Source: Pedobacter nutrimenti (GTDB lineage: Bacteria; Bacteroidota; Bacteroidia; Sphingobacteriales; Sphingobacteriaceae). From it: DNA of 64,000 nt. Shown piece after piece: positions 42,659 to 51,177 of this stretch; position 1 is the stretch's first letter, and the number at the start of each line of letters is the position of its first letter. Made by a program: the position numbers and the translations under genes. The notes beneath the pieces are model-generated. The model searched no databases and was not told the origin of the DNA. It was given only the letters and a program-made list of their open reading frames with translations. Where the stretch lies: assembly GCF_003208655.1 (NCBI RefSeq), contig NZ_QKLU01000008.1:62001-126000 (forward strand), read 5' to 3'.

Positions 42659-44299
42659 ATGAATATAGCCTTAGCCCAGCTGAATTACCATATTGGTAAT
42701 TTTGAAGCCAATACCAATAAAATCATTGAACATATTGCGTTGGCAAAAGAAAAAGGCGCAGACCTGGTGGTCTTTGCCGAACTTGCAGTCTGCGGGTACC
42801 CACCCAGGGATTTTCTGGAGTTTGAGGAGTTTATTTCCCTTTGTGAAACTGCTGCAGAAAAAATTGCAGCCCATTGCAAAGGCATTGCCTGTATTGTAGG
42901 GCTCCCGGTACGAAATGAACATGTGGCAGGAAAGGACCTTTATAATGCGGCCCATTTCATAGAAGATGGGAAAATCAAGGCTACGGTGAAAAAGGCCCTG
43001 TTGCCAAATTATGATGTTTTTGACGAATACCGTTATTTTGAACCGGCCACAAATTTTGCTTGTATAGATTTTAAAGGCTGTAAAATAGCGCTGACCATTT
43101 GCGAAGACCTCTGGAACATCAACAACAATCCCTTGTATGTTTCCAATCCGATGGATGAGCTGATTAAGGAACAGCCCGATGTGATGCTCAATATTGCGGC
43201 TTCGCCCTTTTCTTATTGTCATGATGAAGAGCGGGTAGCGGTACTGGCCGACAATGCAAAAAAATATCAGTTGCCCTTGTTGTATGTGAACCAGGTTGGG
43301 GCGCAAACAGAGCTTATTTTTGACGGAGGCTCCCTGGTTTTCGATGCGACAGGCGCATTACTGGACGAAATGCCTTATTTCACAGAAGCGCTCCGTATGT
43401 ACGAGTTTGATGGAAAAAAAGTGCTTCATCATCAGGTGACTGCCCACCAGGCCGCTTCAGACATAGAGCAGATCCATGATGCCCTGGTGCTGGGCATTAA
43501 AGATTATTTTGAAAAATCGGGCTTTAAAAAAGCTGTACTGGGCCTTTCAGGGGGCATCGATTCTGCCCTGGTCTGTGCACTGGCCTGCCGCGCCCTTGGA
43601 CCGGAAAATGTGATGGCTGTACTGATGCCCTCCAAATATTCAACTGACCATTCGGTACAGGATGCCCTGGACCTGGTTAAAAATATAGGCTGTAAACACG
43701 AAATTATTCCAATCAAGGAAGCTGCAGATGCTTTTGACCAAATGATGGCTCCGGCATTCAGTGGTCTTTCCTTTAACCTGACCGAAGAAAACATACAGGC
43801 CCGCTGCCGGGGCATTGTGGTGATGGCCATGTCCAATAAATTTGGCTACATTTTGCTGAATACTTCTAATAAAAGTGAATGTGCGGTAGGTTACGGAACT
43901 TTATATGGAGACATGTGCGGGGCAATAGGGGTTATTGGAGATGTCTATAAAACGCAGGTCTACCAGCTTGCAACCCATATCAATAAAGATGCAGAGGTAA
44001 TTCCATTGAACTCGATTGTAAAACCTCCTTCTGCAGAACTGCGGCCCGGTCAAAAAGATTCCGACTCCCTGCCCGATTATGACACCCTGGATCAAATCCT
44101 GTTCCAGTATGTGGAATTGCAGAAAAGCTCTGCCGCCATTATTGCGCAGGGTTTTGAAGAGCAACTGGTCAGGCGCATTATCAAAATGGTCAATAATGCC
44201 GAATTTAAGCGTTATCAGACCCCGCCGATTTTAAGGGTATCGCCAAAAGCATTTGGAATGGGCCGGCGTATGCCTATTGTTGGAAAATACCTTTCCTGA
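42659..44299 (+). CDS. nadE: Glutamine-dependent NAD+ synthetase
   Basis: This 546-residue enzyme makes NAD from deamido-NAD. The N-terminal nitrilase-like glutaminase has the triad Glu41 (FAELAVCGYPPRDF), a lysine in KKALLPNYDVFDEYRYF and the cysteine in LTICEDLWN. The C-terminal synthetase has the P-loop GLSGGIDSALV and STKSECAVGYGTLYGDMCG-like sequence (here TSNKSECAVGYGTLYGDM). Complete and of normal length. It is translated 5 bases after the beta-barrel gene. Confidence 0.96.
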   Translation: MNIALAQLNYHIGNFEANTNKIIEHIALAKEKGADLVVFAELAVCGYPPRDFLEFEEFISLCETAAEKIAAHCKGIACIVGLPVRNEHVAGKDLYNAAHFIEDGKIKATVKKALLPNYDVFDEYRYFEPATNFACIDFKGCKIALTICEDLWNINNNPLYVSNPMDELIKEQPDVMLNIAASPFSYCHDEERVAVLADNAKKYQLPLLYVNQVGAQTELIFDGGSLVFDATGALLDEMPYFTEALRMYEFDGKKVLHHQVTAHQAASDIEQIHDALVLGIKDYFEKSGFKKAVLGLSGGIDSALVCALACRALGPENVMAVLMPSKYSTDHSVQDALDLVKNIGCKHEIIPIKEAADAFDQMMAPAFSGLSFNLTEENIQARCRGIVVMAMSNKFGYILLNTSNKSECAVGYGTLYGDMCGAIGVIGDVYKTQVYQLATHINKDAEVIPLNSIVKPPSAELRPGQKDSDSLPDYDTLDQILFQYVELQKSSAAIIAQGFEEQLVRRIIKMVNNAEFKRYQTPPILRVSPKAFGMGRRMPIVGKYLS

Positions 44300-44932
44300 T
44301 CAGTCTTCCTGTTTCCAGGGCAATCTGGACAGGGCAATCAGCAAGAGTGAAAGCCCGGCAAATAAAACAGCAACCCCCAGGGCATTGAGCAGTACGCGGG
44401 GGTAGCCCAGCTTCAGGACATCAATAAAAGGATAAGGGTAATGTCCCGAAAAATAACCTATAAACAGCACCAGGCAAATGTAAGCAAATGGATAAAGCAG
44501 CCATAACCAGACATCTGCCCATTGCAGGTCTTGTTTTCGGACAAAAAACACCCAGTACAGCACCGTCATTAAAGGGATAATGGAATGCAGGATCTCGTTG
44601 GCGAGTATGCCCAGTCCTTTTGGAGTGCCCAGTGGCCGTAGGATAATGTTATAAATCAGTCCAACGACCACAATGTATACCGTCATGGCCGTGAGGAAGC
44701 TTGCCCCCGAGCAAATACGGCCCCTGGAGGAGTTCGGACTAAACAAGATAAAAGAGAAGCCAAGGGTGACCATGATGTTGGTGAGAATGGTGAAATAACT
44801 GAAAAACCGAACCAGCATTGGGAACAAGGGGATAACCCGGTCAATCAGGGAAAGGTCCAGCTGAAGGACCAGCGCAAACCAGCCCAATAATACGGCAATG
44901 CTCAGAAACAAAGGTCTAACATTTGACTTCAT
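44300..44932 (-). CDS. Pr6Pr family membrane protein
   Basis: This 210-residue protein has six transmembrane helices with the conserved FFSYFTILTNIMVTLGF in helix 2 and HSIIPLMTVLYWVFFVRK, PYFAYICLV-like sequence (here YPFAYICLVLFIGYFSGHYPYPF). These match the Pr6Pr family, which has no established function. It is the last gene of the rsmI-PH/SHOCT-lnt-Pr6Pr operon, 7 bases after lnt. It converges on nadE with no spacer. Confidence 0.82.
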   Translation of the reverse strand: MKSNVRPLFLSIAVLLGWFALVLQLDLSLIDRVIPLFPMLVRFFSYFTILTNIMVTLGFSFILFSPNSSRGRICSGASFLTAMTVYIVVVGLIYNIILRPLGTPKGLGILANEILHSIIPLMTVLYWVFFVRKQDLQWADVWLWLLYPFAYICLVLFIGYFSGHYPYPFIDVLKLGYPRVLLNALGVAVLFAGLSLLLIALSRLPWKQED

Positions 44933-44939
44933 AAAAAAC

Positions 44940-46568
44940 TCAGGCCGGTTTTACTTTTTTAACCCATTTTTTGTAAGGAATAATGAAGGCCAGTCCAATG
45001 GCCAACAGGCACATTGCTTTGGCAATCAGGTCTCCGCTTTTGGTATAAAAAGTCAGTTCTTCGTTTAAATTGATATCGGCTTTCAGGGCTGTTCTGGTCC
45101 ACCACTGGCTGCGGGAAACCACATCACCCCTTTGGTTCATAAAACCAGAAATTCCGGTATTGGCCGAACGGACCACCCATCTTCTGTTTTCAATGGCCCT
45201 TAGACCGGCATAAAGAAAATGCTGGTCCTTGCCCGAAGTATTGCCCCACCAGCCGTCATTGGTAATGATGGCAATAAACTGGGCGCCTTGCTTTACAGAT
45301 TTTCCAATCCAGTCGCCCCAGATGGATTCATAACAGATCACCGGAGCAACCCCAATACCACTGTGGGCATAAAAAACAGTAGGCTGTTCCTGCCAGCCCC
45401 ATCCGCCTACAGAACCTCCAAGTTCCGCAAATACGGGCTTGAGGAAAGCCATAGTTTCCGGAAAAGGCATTTTTTCTGCCCCAGGGACTAATTTTGATTT
45501 ATGATAAAACTGCACATTGGCCGAATTTTCGATCTGCATGGCCGTATTAAAATTATCATAATAAATATGCGTGGCAGGGTCCATCTTTGCGCTCAGGGTT
45601 TTCTGGTTGTTGTAGGTTTTGATGGTTTCTATACCCGTTACCAATGAAGCATTGGGGTATTTGCTGATGAATTGCTGCAGGCTGCTGTAGTCTGCAGTTT
45701 CGCGGATGCGGTCTTCATCACTATAATTTGGCAAAGCGGTTTCCGGCCAGAAGAAATATTCGGTGTTGATCTGGGCCACTGAATCTGATAATTTGGTCAG
45801 GATCTGGAGCTGCTGAGCAGAAGAGATTCCACCCAGTTTTTCATAAGGATCTATATTGGGTTGTACTGTAACTACATTTACCGGACTGATTTTTTCTTTG
45901 TAGGTGGCATACCTGATCAGGGAAAAACCAGCAGGAACCACCAGTACAATTGCCCACAACAAGGCCGGCCGGTATTTTAAATAGCCTTGCTGGCTACGAA
46001 AAGCCTTATAGGCTTCAAAAGCAAGGATATTGCTCAGCAGGATCCAGAATGTACCTCCATAAACGCCGGTATACTCATACCATTGTGCCAGTTGGTGCAT
46101 GCCTGCCAGGCCATTTCCGAGGTTCATCCAGGGGAAAGCGAGGTCCCAGCTCTGGTGCAGGTACTCCATGGCCACCCAGAAAGCGAGCAAGCCGGCATAA
46201 GCTGTTTTTTTTGAGGTATACAAACTCAGCCGGTGGTATAGCCAGAAAGCAAAAGTCATGAGTAAGGCCCCCAGTCCGTAAGGAATAAGGGAAACCAGAA
46301 AAGCAACAAAAGCGCTGTTGTACGCGCTGATGGCATTATATACCCAAAAAATGCTGGCTGTATTCCAGAGCAGAAAAGTTAGCCCTGCCGTAAGGAAAAC
46401 CTTTTTTCCTTTTTTAGTGGCACTGCTGTCCGAGATTTTTTGCAGGGTAAGCAGCAGGGGGACCAGGCCAATAAGCAGTAAGGGAGTTGTATAGGGAATA
46501 GGGGGCCAGGCCAGCCACATTAAGCATGCACTTAATAAGGCTGGCAGGATCAGGTCTTTAGACTTCAT
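44940..46568 (-). CDS. lnt: Apolipoprotein N-acyltransferase
   Basis: This 542-residue inner membrane enzyme adds the third acyl chain to lipoproteins. Six N-terminal membrane helices (about 5-235) precede a nitrilase domain with the catalytic triad: Glu in FFWPETALPN, Lys in FYHKSKLVPGAE and Cys in APVICYESIWG. A last helix lies near the C-terminus (LIAKAMCLLAIGLAFII). All key residues are present, so activity is expected. It is the third gene of its operon. Confidence 0.95.
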   Translation of the reverse strand: MKSKDLILPALLSACLMWLAWPPIPYTTPLLLIGLVPLLLTLQKISDSSATKKGKKVFLTAGLTFLLWNTASIFWVYNAISAYNSAFVAFLVSLIPYGLGALLMTFAFWLYHRLSLYTSKKTAYAGLLAFWVAMEYLHQSWDLAFPWMNLGNGLAGMHQLAQWYEYTGVYGGTFWILLSNILAFEAYKAFRSQQGYLKYRPALLWAIVLVVPAGFSLIRYATYKEKISPVNVVTVQPNIDPYEKLGGISSAQQLQILTKLSDSVAQINTEYFFWPETALPNYSDEDRIRETADYSSLQQFISKYPNASLVTGIETIKTYNNQKTLSAKMDPATHIYYDNFNTAMQIENSANVQFYHKSKLVPGAEKMPFPETMAFLKPVFAELGGSVGGWGWQEQPTVFYAHSGIGVAPVICYESIWGDWIGKSVKQGAQFIAIITNDGWWGNTSGKDQHFLYAGLRAIENRRWVVRSANTGISGFMNQRGDVVSRSQWWTRTALKADINLNEELTFYTKSGDLIAKAMCLLAIGLAFIIPYKKWVKKVKPA

Positions 46569-46576
46569 TGTATGTT

Positions 46577-47236
46577 TTAAAGGCTATCTAAAATAGTTGC
46601 TTTTTTGGCTTCATACTCTTCCTGGGTGATCAGTTGTTTGTCGTATAAAGTCTTTAGTTTTCTAAGTTTTACAGTGGTTTCGTCTTCATGTTCGGGCGCA
46701 GCAGGGGCAGTGACTGCAGCAGGCTCAGGAACAACGACTGCTTCTTCAATATGACTGTAATCGGCAAATCCCTGTGGGCTGGCATTGACCGTCACAGGCG
46801 ATGCTGCAGGGCGTTTTTCTTCTGCTTCCTGTTTTCTTTGCTCTTCTTTGAAGTTTTCCAGCTGTTCATAAGCGGCCTGATATAACTTTCTGGCCTGAAC
46901 TTTAGGAATGTAATCGGTAACGATGTTTTCTCCCTGTTGAGGTACGCAGATAAACTTTGAGCCCAGAAGGCCTTCTTTAAAAGAAACTTCCTTTACGCTT
47001 TTCCAGGAAATGTCCTTGAAATTCATGGTCATGCCCAGATTGGCCGGTTCACAGTAAAAGATGCGGCGTGTACTCACGGCAATACAGTCGGGCAGCAGGT
47101 TCACCGCGGGTTTCTTTTGAACAGCCAGGTAAATCAATTCCTCATTGCTGGTCAGCATATCATTCAGTTTTCCCAGTACTTTTTCTACAGCCTTGGGATC
47201 TTGTTCGTCGCTTAAAAATCTATCTATTAATATCAT
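46577..47236 (-). CDS. PH-domain and SHOCT-domain protein
   Basis: This 219-residue cytoplasmic protein has an N-terminal half resembling the bacterial PH-like domain (NEELIYLAVQKKPAVNLLPDCIAVSTRRIFY, then KDISWKSVKEVSFKEG). A Pro/Ala/Val-rich linker (about 140-185) leads to a C-terminal SHOCT motif (LRKLKTLYDKQLITQEEYEAKK). SHOCT domains are short oligomerisation modules often fused to membrane or binding domains. The function is unknown. It lies 6 bases after rsmI and 8 bases before lnt, but no link to lipoprotein acylation is shown. Confidence 0.82.
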   Translation of the reverse strand: MILIDRFLSDEQDPKAVEKVLGKLNDMLTSNEELIYLAVQKKPAVNLLPDCIAVSTRRIFYCEPANLGMTMNFKDISWKSVKEVSFKEGLLGSKFICVPQQGENIVTDYIPKVQARKLYQAAYEQLENFKEEQRKQEAEEKRPAASPVTVNASPQGFADYSHIEEAVVVPEPAAVTAPAAPEHEDETTVKLRKLKTLYDKQLITQEEYEAKKATILDSL

Positions 47237-47242
47237 TTGCTT

Positions 47243-47959
47243 TTAGGTTTTATAGTCCGGGTCATCTGTCTTTCCTTTTTTGCGTTCGGCTTTCCCCGCA
47301 ACACAAATTACAAATTCTCCCTTTAAAATATTGTTTTCAAAATGTGATTTTATCTCTGCCAGGGTACCTCTGACGGTCTCTTCGTACATTTTAGTTAACT
47401 CCCTGCTAACAGAGGCCTGCCTGTCCTCCCCAAAATACTGGCCAAATTCTTCGAGTGTCTTTAATAAACGGTGCGGGCTTTCGTAAAGTACCATGGTGCG
47501 TTCTTCTTCTGCCAGTTTTTTGAAGCGGGTCTGACGTCCTTTTTTTACGGGCAAAAAGCCCTCAAATACAAATGCATCAGTGGGCAGCCCCGAATTGACC
47601 AGCGCAGGAACAAAAGCAGTGGCACCTGGCAGGCATTCCACTTCCAGGTCATTTTTAAGCACTTCACGGACCAGAAAAAAACCGGGATCCGATATGGCCG
47701 GTGTACCGGCATCTGAAATCAAAGCTACTTTTTGTCCTTGTTTCAGGAATTTAATAATTTCTGCAGTGGCCTTATGCTCATTGTGCTGGTGATGCGAATA
47801 AGCCTTTTTGTCGATGCCAAAATGTTTCAGCAATGGGGCGCTTGTACGGGTATCCTCTGCCAGGATCACATCCGCTTCCTTTAAGATCCTGATGGCCCTG
47901 AAAGTCATGTCCTCCAGATTGCCTATCGGCGTTGGAACTAGAAAGAGTTTACCGTCCAT
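47243..47959 (-). CDS. rsmI: 16S rRNA (cytidine-2'-O)-methyltransferase RsmI
   Basis: This 238-residue enzyme methylates the ribose of C1402 in 16S rRNA. The N-terminus KLFLVPTPIGNLEDMTFRAI, the AEDTRTSAPLLKHFGI motif, SDAGTPAISDPGFFLV and the CLPGATAFVPALVNSGLP SAM-binding segment are all typical. Length is slightly short compared with E. coli (286) but usual for Bacteroidota. It is the first gene of a four-gene operon. Confidence 0.95.
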   Translation of the reverse strand: MDGKLFLVPTPIGNLEDMTFRAIRILKEADVILAEDTRTSAPLLKHFGIDKKAYSHHQHNEHKATAEIIKFLKQGQKVALISDAGTPAISDPGFFLVREVLKNDLEVECLPGATAFVPALVNSGLPTDAFVFEGFLPVKKGRQTRFKKLAEEERTMVLYESPHRLLKTLEEFGQYFGEDRQASVSRELTKMYEETVRGTLAEIKSHFENNILKGEFVICVAGKAERKKGKTDDPDYKT

Positions 47960-48028
47960 ATGGTTTAATTAGTAGAGATTGGCGGGCCAGAGATTTGCCT
48001 GGCGCTGTGCAATCACGAGTTAAGTTAT

Positions 48029-48036
48029 TATCTTTG
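48029..48036 (+). promoter_or_regulatory. -7 promoter box of serS
   Basis: TATCTTTG matches TAnnTTTG and ends 17 bases before the ATG. The short AT-rich leader has no Shine-Dalgarno-like sequence. Confidence 0.5.
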
Positions 48037-48053
48037 TTTAAAATATTTAAATA

Positions 48054-49325
48054 ATGCTGCAAGTTAACTATATCCGCGAAAATAGAGAGAAAGTTTTAGA
48101 ACGCTTAAGTGTACGTCGATTTAAACAGGTTGAACTGGTCGATGAAATCATTCAGTTAGATGATGAACGCCGTCAGACCCAAACTTCGCTGGACAATTTA
48201 TCGGCCATTGCAAATGCAGCTGCCAAACAAATCGGGGAACTGATGCGCAATGGTAAAAAAGAAGAGGCCGATAGCATCAAAGCCGAAACAACGGCTAACA
48301 AAGATAAAATCAAACAGCTTTCTGAACAACTGAGTGCTGCAGAACTGAAGTTGCAGCATTTGCTGGTCCAGCTGCCAAACTTGCCACATGAACTGGTCAA
48401 AACTGGAAACACTGCAGAAGAGAATGAAATTATATATGTACATGGTGAACCTGCTCAGATTCATGAGGGGGCCCTGCCTCACTGGGAACTGACGGCGAAA
48501 TACGATATTATCGATTTTGAACTGGGTACTAAAATTACCGGTGCCGGTTTTCCGGTTTATAAAGGAAAAGGTGCAAGGTTGCAAAGGGCCCTGATTAACT
48601 TTTTTCTGGACCATGCCACCGCGCAGGGTTACCGGGAAGTACAGGTGCCGCACCTGGTGAACGAGGCTTCTTGTTTTGGTACGGGACAATTGCCGGATAA
48701 AGAAGGACAAATGTATCATTCTACCGTAGACAATCTATACCTGATTCCTACGGCCGAAGTTCCAGTAACGAATTTGTACAGGGATGTAATTTTAAAGGAA
48801 GAGGAACTTCCTGTTAAAAATTGTGCCTATACCCCTTGTTTCCGCAGGGAAGCCGGATCTTATGGTGCGCATGTGCGCGGTTTGAACCGCCTGCACCAGT
48901 TTGACAAAGTGGAACTGGTACAAATTGCACACCCGGAGCAGAGTTACCAGGTCCTGGAAGGAATGAGTGTCTATGTGCAGTCTTTATTAAAAGAACTGGG
49001 CCTGCATTACCGCGTACTTCGTCTGTGTGGCGGCGACATGGGATTTCCTTCAGCAATGACTTATGACATGGAAGTCTGGAGCGCGGCACAGCAAAGATGG
49101 CTGGAGGTGTCCTCGGTATCCAATTTTGAAACCTATCAGAGCAACCGCTTAAAGTTAAGGTTTAAGGGGACAAGCGGAAAAACCCAGCTGGCCCATACCT
49201 TAAACGGTAGCGCCCTTGCCCTGCCCAGAATTGTGGCCTCCATTATTGAAAACTATCAGACCCCAGAGGGCATCAGGATTCCCCAGGCGCTGGTTAAATA
49301 TACCGGCTTTGATCTGATCGATTAA
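48054..49325 (+). CDS. serS: Seryl-tRNA synthetase
   Basis: This 423-residue class II enzyme charges tRNA-Ser. The N-terminal long coiled-coil arm (about 30-105) that binds the tRNA variable arm is clear. The catalytic core has class II motifs including YLIPTAEVPVTNLYRD, motif 2 FRREAGSYG and motif 3 near LNGSALALPRIVASIIENYQ. Complete and of normal length. It is transcribed alone, with a strong terminator. Confidence 0.97.
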   Translation: MLQVNYIRENREKVLERLSVRRFKQVELVDEIIQLDDERRQTQTSLDNLSAIANAAAKQIGELMRNGKKEEADSIKAETTANKDKIKQLSEQLSAAELKLQHLLVQLPNLPHELVKTGNTAEENEIIYVHGEPAQIHEGALPHWELTAKYDIIDFELGTKITGAGFPVYKGKGARLQRALINFFLDHATAQGYREVQVPHLVNEASCFGTGQLPDKEGQMYHSTVDNLYLIPTAEVPVTNLYRDVILKEEELPVKNCAYTPCFRREAGSYGAHVRGLNRLHQFDKVELVQIAHPEQSYQVLEGMSVYVQSLLKELGLHYRVLRLCGGDMGFPSAMTYDMEVWSAAQQRWLEVSSVSNFETYQSNRLKLRFKGTSGKTQLAHTLNGSALALPRIVASIIENYQTPEGIRIPQALVKYTGFDLID

Positions 49326-49344
49326 TTGCTGTACAATCCATACT

Positions 49345-49375
49345 AGCCTTCCTGCAAAACAGGAAGGCTTTTTTA
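49345..49375. terminator. Terminator between serS and the TetR regulator
   Basis: AGCCTTCCTG (49345-49354) pairs with CAGGAAGGCT (49360-49369), followed by six Ts. It overlaps the end of the convergent regulator gene and could serve serS chiefly. Confidence 0.85.
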
Positions 49376-49972
49376 TTTGAGGCCTTTGATAAACAGACCG
49401 GATAGCTGGTGCAGGTTTTCCAAAAGGGTTTTGAGTTCCTCTTTAGAGGGAAGGAAAGTTTTATTTCCTTCTTTCATGGCAGAAACGATAATCCCGGTTA
49501 GGGATTCGGTGTACAGCTGTGCGATTTCCTTGCTGTCCAGTGGTGCAATTTCTCCTTTTTGCACTGCCGCACTGAACAGGTCGGTGTAAAAAGCCAGGTC
49601 CCGTTTTCTGATTTTAAGGAAAAGGGGGCGCAGCTCCTGCGCATTCATAAACAGGGTAAGGTTCACCCAGTACAACATATAATACTTCTTAAAATACTGG
49701 TGCCGGAGTTCGATCACATTGTACAGGTTGTTTTCCAGGCTAAGTTCCGGCTGATGTACTTTTTCCAGATGGAAGTGGTATTCTGAACATACTTTGTTCA
49801 TCACTTCTATGGTCAGGTTGTTTTTGTCCGGAAAATAATAATACAAAGAGGGCTTGGAAAGAGAAAGGTCATCGGCAATATCCGACATGGTGGTTTTTTG
49901 AATACCATAGTGCCGGAATCTTTTGATGGCGGTTTCTATAATGAGTTCTTTTTTTTCGTCCTTGATGATCAT
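49373..49972 (-). CDS. TetR/AcrR family transcriptional regulator
   Basis: This protein of about 199 residues has the TetR helix-turn-helix near the N-terminus (AIKRFRHYGIQKTTMSDIADDLSLSKPSLYYYFPDKNNL, described as about residues 14-52). The rest is an all-helical ligand-binding domain. A TTG nine codons upstream is possible, but the ATG at 49972 is preferred since the -7 box at 50004-49997 leaves a normal leader. It is divergent from an AraC regulator, with an inverted-repeat operator candidate between them. The RND efflux operon downstream is a plausible target, as is common for TetR repressors. Confidence 0.88.
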   Translation of the reverse strand: MIIKDEKKELIIETAIKRFRHYGIQKTTMSDIADDLSLSKPSLYYYFPDKNNLTIEVMNKVCSEYHFHLEKVHQPELSLENNLYNVIELRHQYFKKYYMLYWVNLTLFMNAQELRPLFLKIRKRDLAFYTDLFSAAVQKGEIAPLDSKEIAQLYTESLTGIIVSAMKEGNKTFLPSKEELKTLLENLHQLSGLFIKGLK

Positions 49973-49996
49973 TACATGGAGCTTAGCAGGAAGACA

Positions 49997-50004
49997 CAAA
50001 GATA
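49997..50004 (-). promoter_or_regulatory. -7 promoter box of the TetR gene
   Basis: On the minus strand TATCTTTG (50004-49997) matches TAnnTTTG. A second identical box lies at 50056-50049. The region also holds direct repeats AGCTTAGCAGG at 49980-49990 and 50006-50016. Confidence 0.45.
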
Positions 50005-50088
50005 AAGCTTAGCAGGGAGCAATGCAGAGGGGAACGGCCAAGATCGGCCAAAGATAAGTTTGGAGAATGTAATTTTTTTTCTATTTTG

Positions 50089-50111
50089 TGACCATCTGTC
50101 TAAAATGGTCA
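50089..50111. promoter_or_regulatory. Candidate operator between the TetR and AraC genes
   Basis: TGACCAT (50089-50095) and ATGGTCA (50105-50111) form a perfect inverted repeat with a 9-base spacer, typical in size for a TetR-family site. It overlaps a TATTTTG promoter-like box (50083-50089) facing the AraC gene. Confidence 0.45.
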
Positions 50112-50160
50112 AAGATTTGAATTAAATTAAAGGCCTGTAAACAGGAAAGATACACAACAC

Positions 50161-51075
50161 ATGGATGATAAAACAGGTATTCTGACGCATACACTTGACC
50201 AATTTCTGGAAAAGATTGGTTTTACCGGTTTAACCAGTGACCTGAATGTTTTTACAGTCAATGAACAGGAAAAAGACAGCTGCGAGTTTGTTTTTGATGA
50301 CCCTATTCTTTATCCTTTTCGTGCCGATTATGTAAGTTTTATTCTGGTGATCAGGGGAGAAATGATCGTAAAAGTCAACCTGATTGAATATACCCTGAAG
50401 GCGAATGACATCATCGTTTTTACACCCAATGACATTCGTCAGTTTGTTTCGGTGTCCACAGGCTTTTATTCGAAGTCTGTTAACTTTAAACCCGATTATC
50501 TTTCCAGGGCGGGAATCCACAGAAAAAATGTAGAAGCCATGGAGTTTATGCCTTTATCTTCGAGCCCGCTGCTCAAAGTTCCTGAAAAAGACATGGAGCT
50601 GCTTTTAAAAATGACAGACATCCTGGCCACTAAAAATTCAGTAGCTACGGTGCAGGCCTATCAGGAAGAAGTAATGCTCAATGTTTTTGCCGGCTTTATT
50701 TATGAACTGGGTTCACACTACAAAAGACAGCAGTCTTTTGAAGAAATTAAAGTTACCCGTAAAGAGGAACTGGTGATGCGCTTTATGAAAATTCTGCCTT
50801 TACATTTTAAAACCGTGCGGAGTGTCCAGGTTTATGCTTCCATGCTCAACATCAGTCCTAAATATCTTTCTCATACTTTGAAGGAAATTACCGGCAAAAC
50901 TGCCGGAGATTTTATTGATGAAATGGTGATGCTCGAGGCAAAAGTATTGCTCAACGAACCTCAGCTTTCTGTTGCCCAGGTTGCCGGAATGCTGGGTTTC
51001 AGCGACCAGTTCTTTTTTAGCAGCTATTTTAAAAAGCATTATGGCCAAAGCCCCAGCAGCTACCGCAGGCCCTGA
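50161..51075 (+). CDS. AraC family transcriptional regulator
   Basis: This 304-residue protein has a cupin-like N-terminal domain (about 20-150, with YVSFILVIRGEMIVKVNLIEY and LKANDIIVFTPNDIRQFVSV) and a C-terminal AraC DNA-binding domain of two helix-turn-helices (about 205-303). The second carries VAQVAGMLGFSDQFFFSSYFKKHYGQSPSSYR, with the usual pattern. Members usually activate neighbouring genes on binding a small molecule. The next gene downstream is a transaldolase-like pseudoenzyme (102 bases away), then an efflux operon; these are candidate targets. The start follows AGGAAAG by a normal spacing. Confidence 0.92.
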   Translation: MDDKTGILTHTLDQFLEKIGFTGLTSDLNVFTVNEQEKDSCEFVFDDPILYPFRADYVSFILVIRGEMIVKVNLIEYTLKANDIIVFTPNDIRQFVSVSTGFYSKSVNFKPDYLSRAGIHRKNVEAMEFMPLSSSPLLKVPEKDMELLLKMTDILATKNSVATVQAYQEEVMLNVFAGFIYELGSHYKRQQSFEEIKVTRKEELVMRFMKILPLHFKTVRSVQVYASMLNISPKYLSHTLKEITGKTAGDFIDEMVMLEAKVLLNEPQLSVAQVAGMLGFSDQFFFSSYFKKHYGQSPSSYRRP

Positions 51076-51177
51076 ATTTCCCCTTTTAAAAAAAGACTTT
51101 TAAACATATTTCAGCATCTTATAGACATTCCCCCGGGGGCTTTGTTTTCAGATCTTTGAGTTTTAATTATCGGCTGC

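Noticed and set aside
42671..43306. Open frame of 211 codons on the minus strand inside nadE
   Set aside because: Antisense to a fully conserved enzyme; composition is that of a shadow frame.
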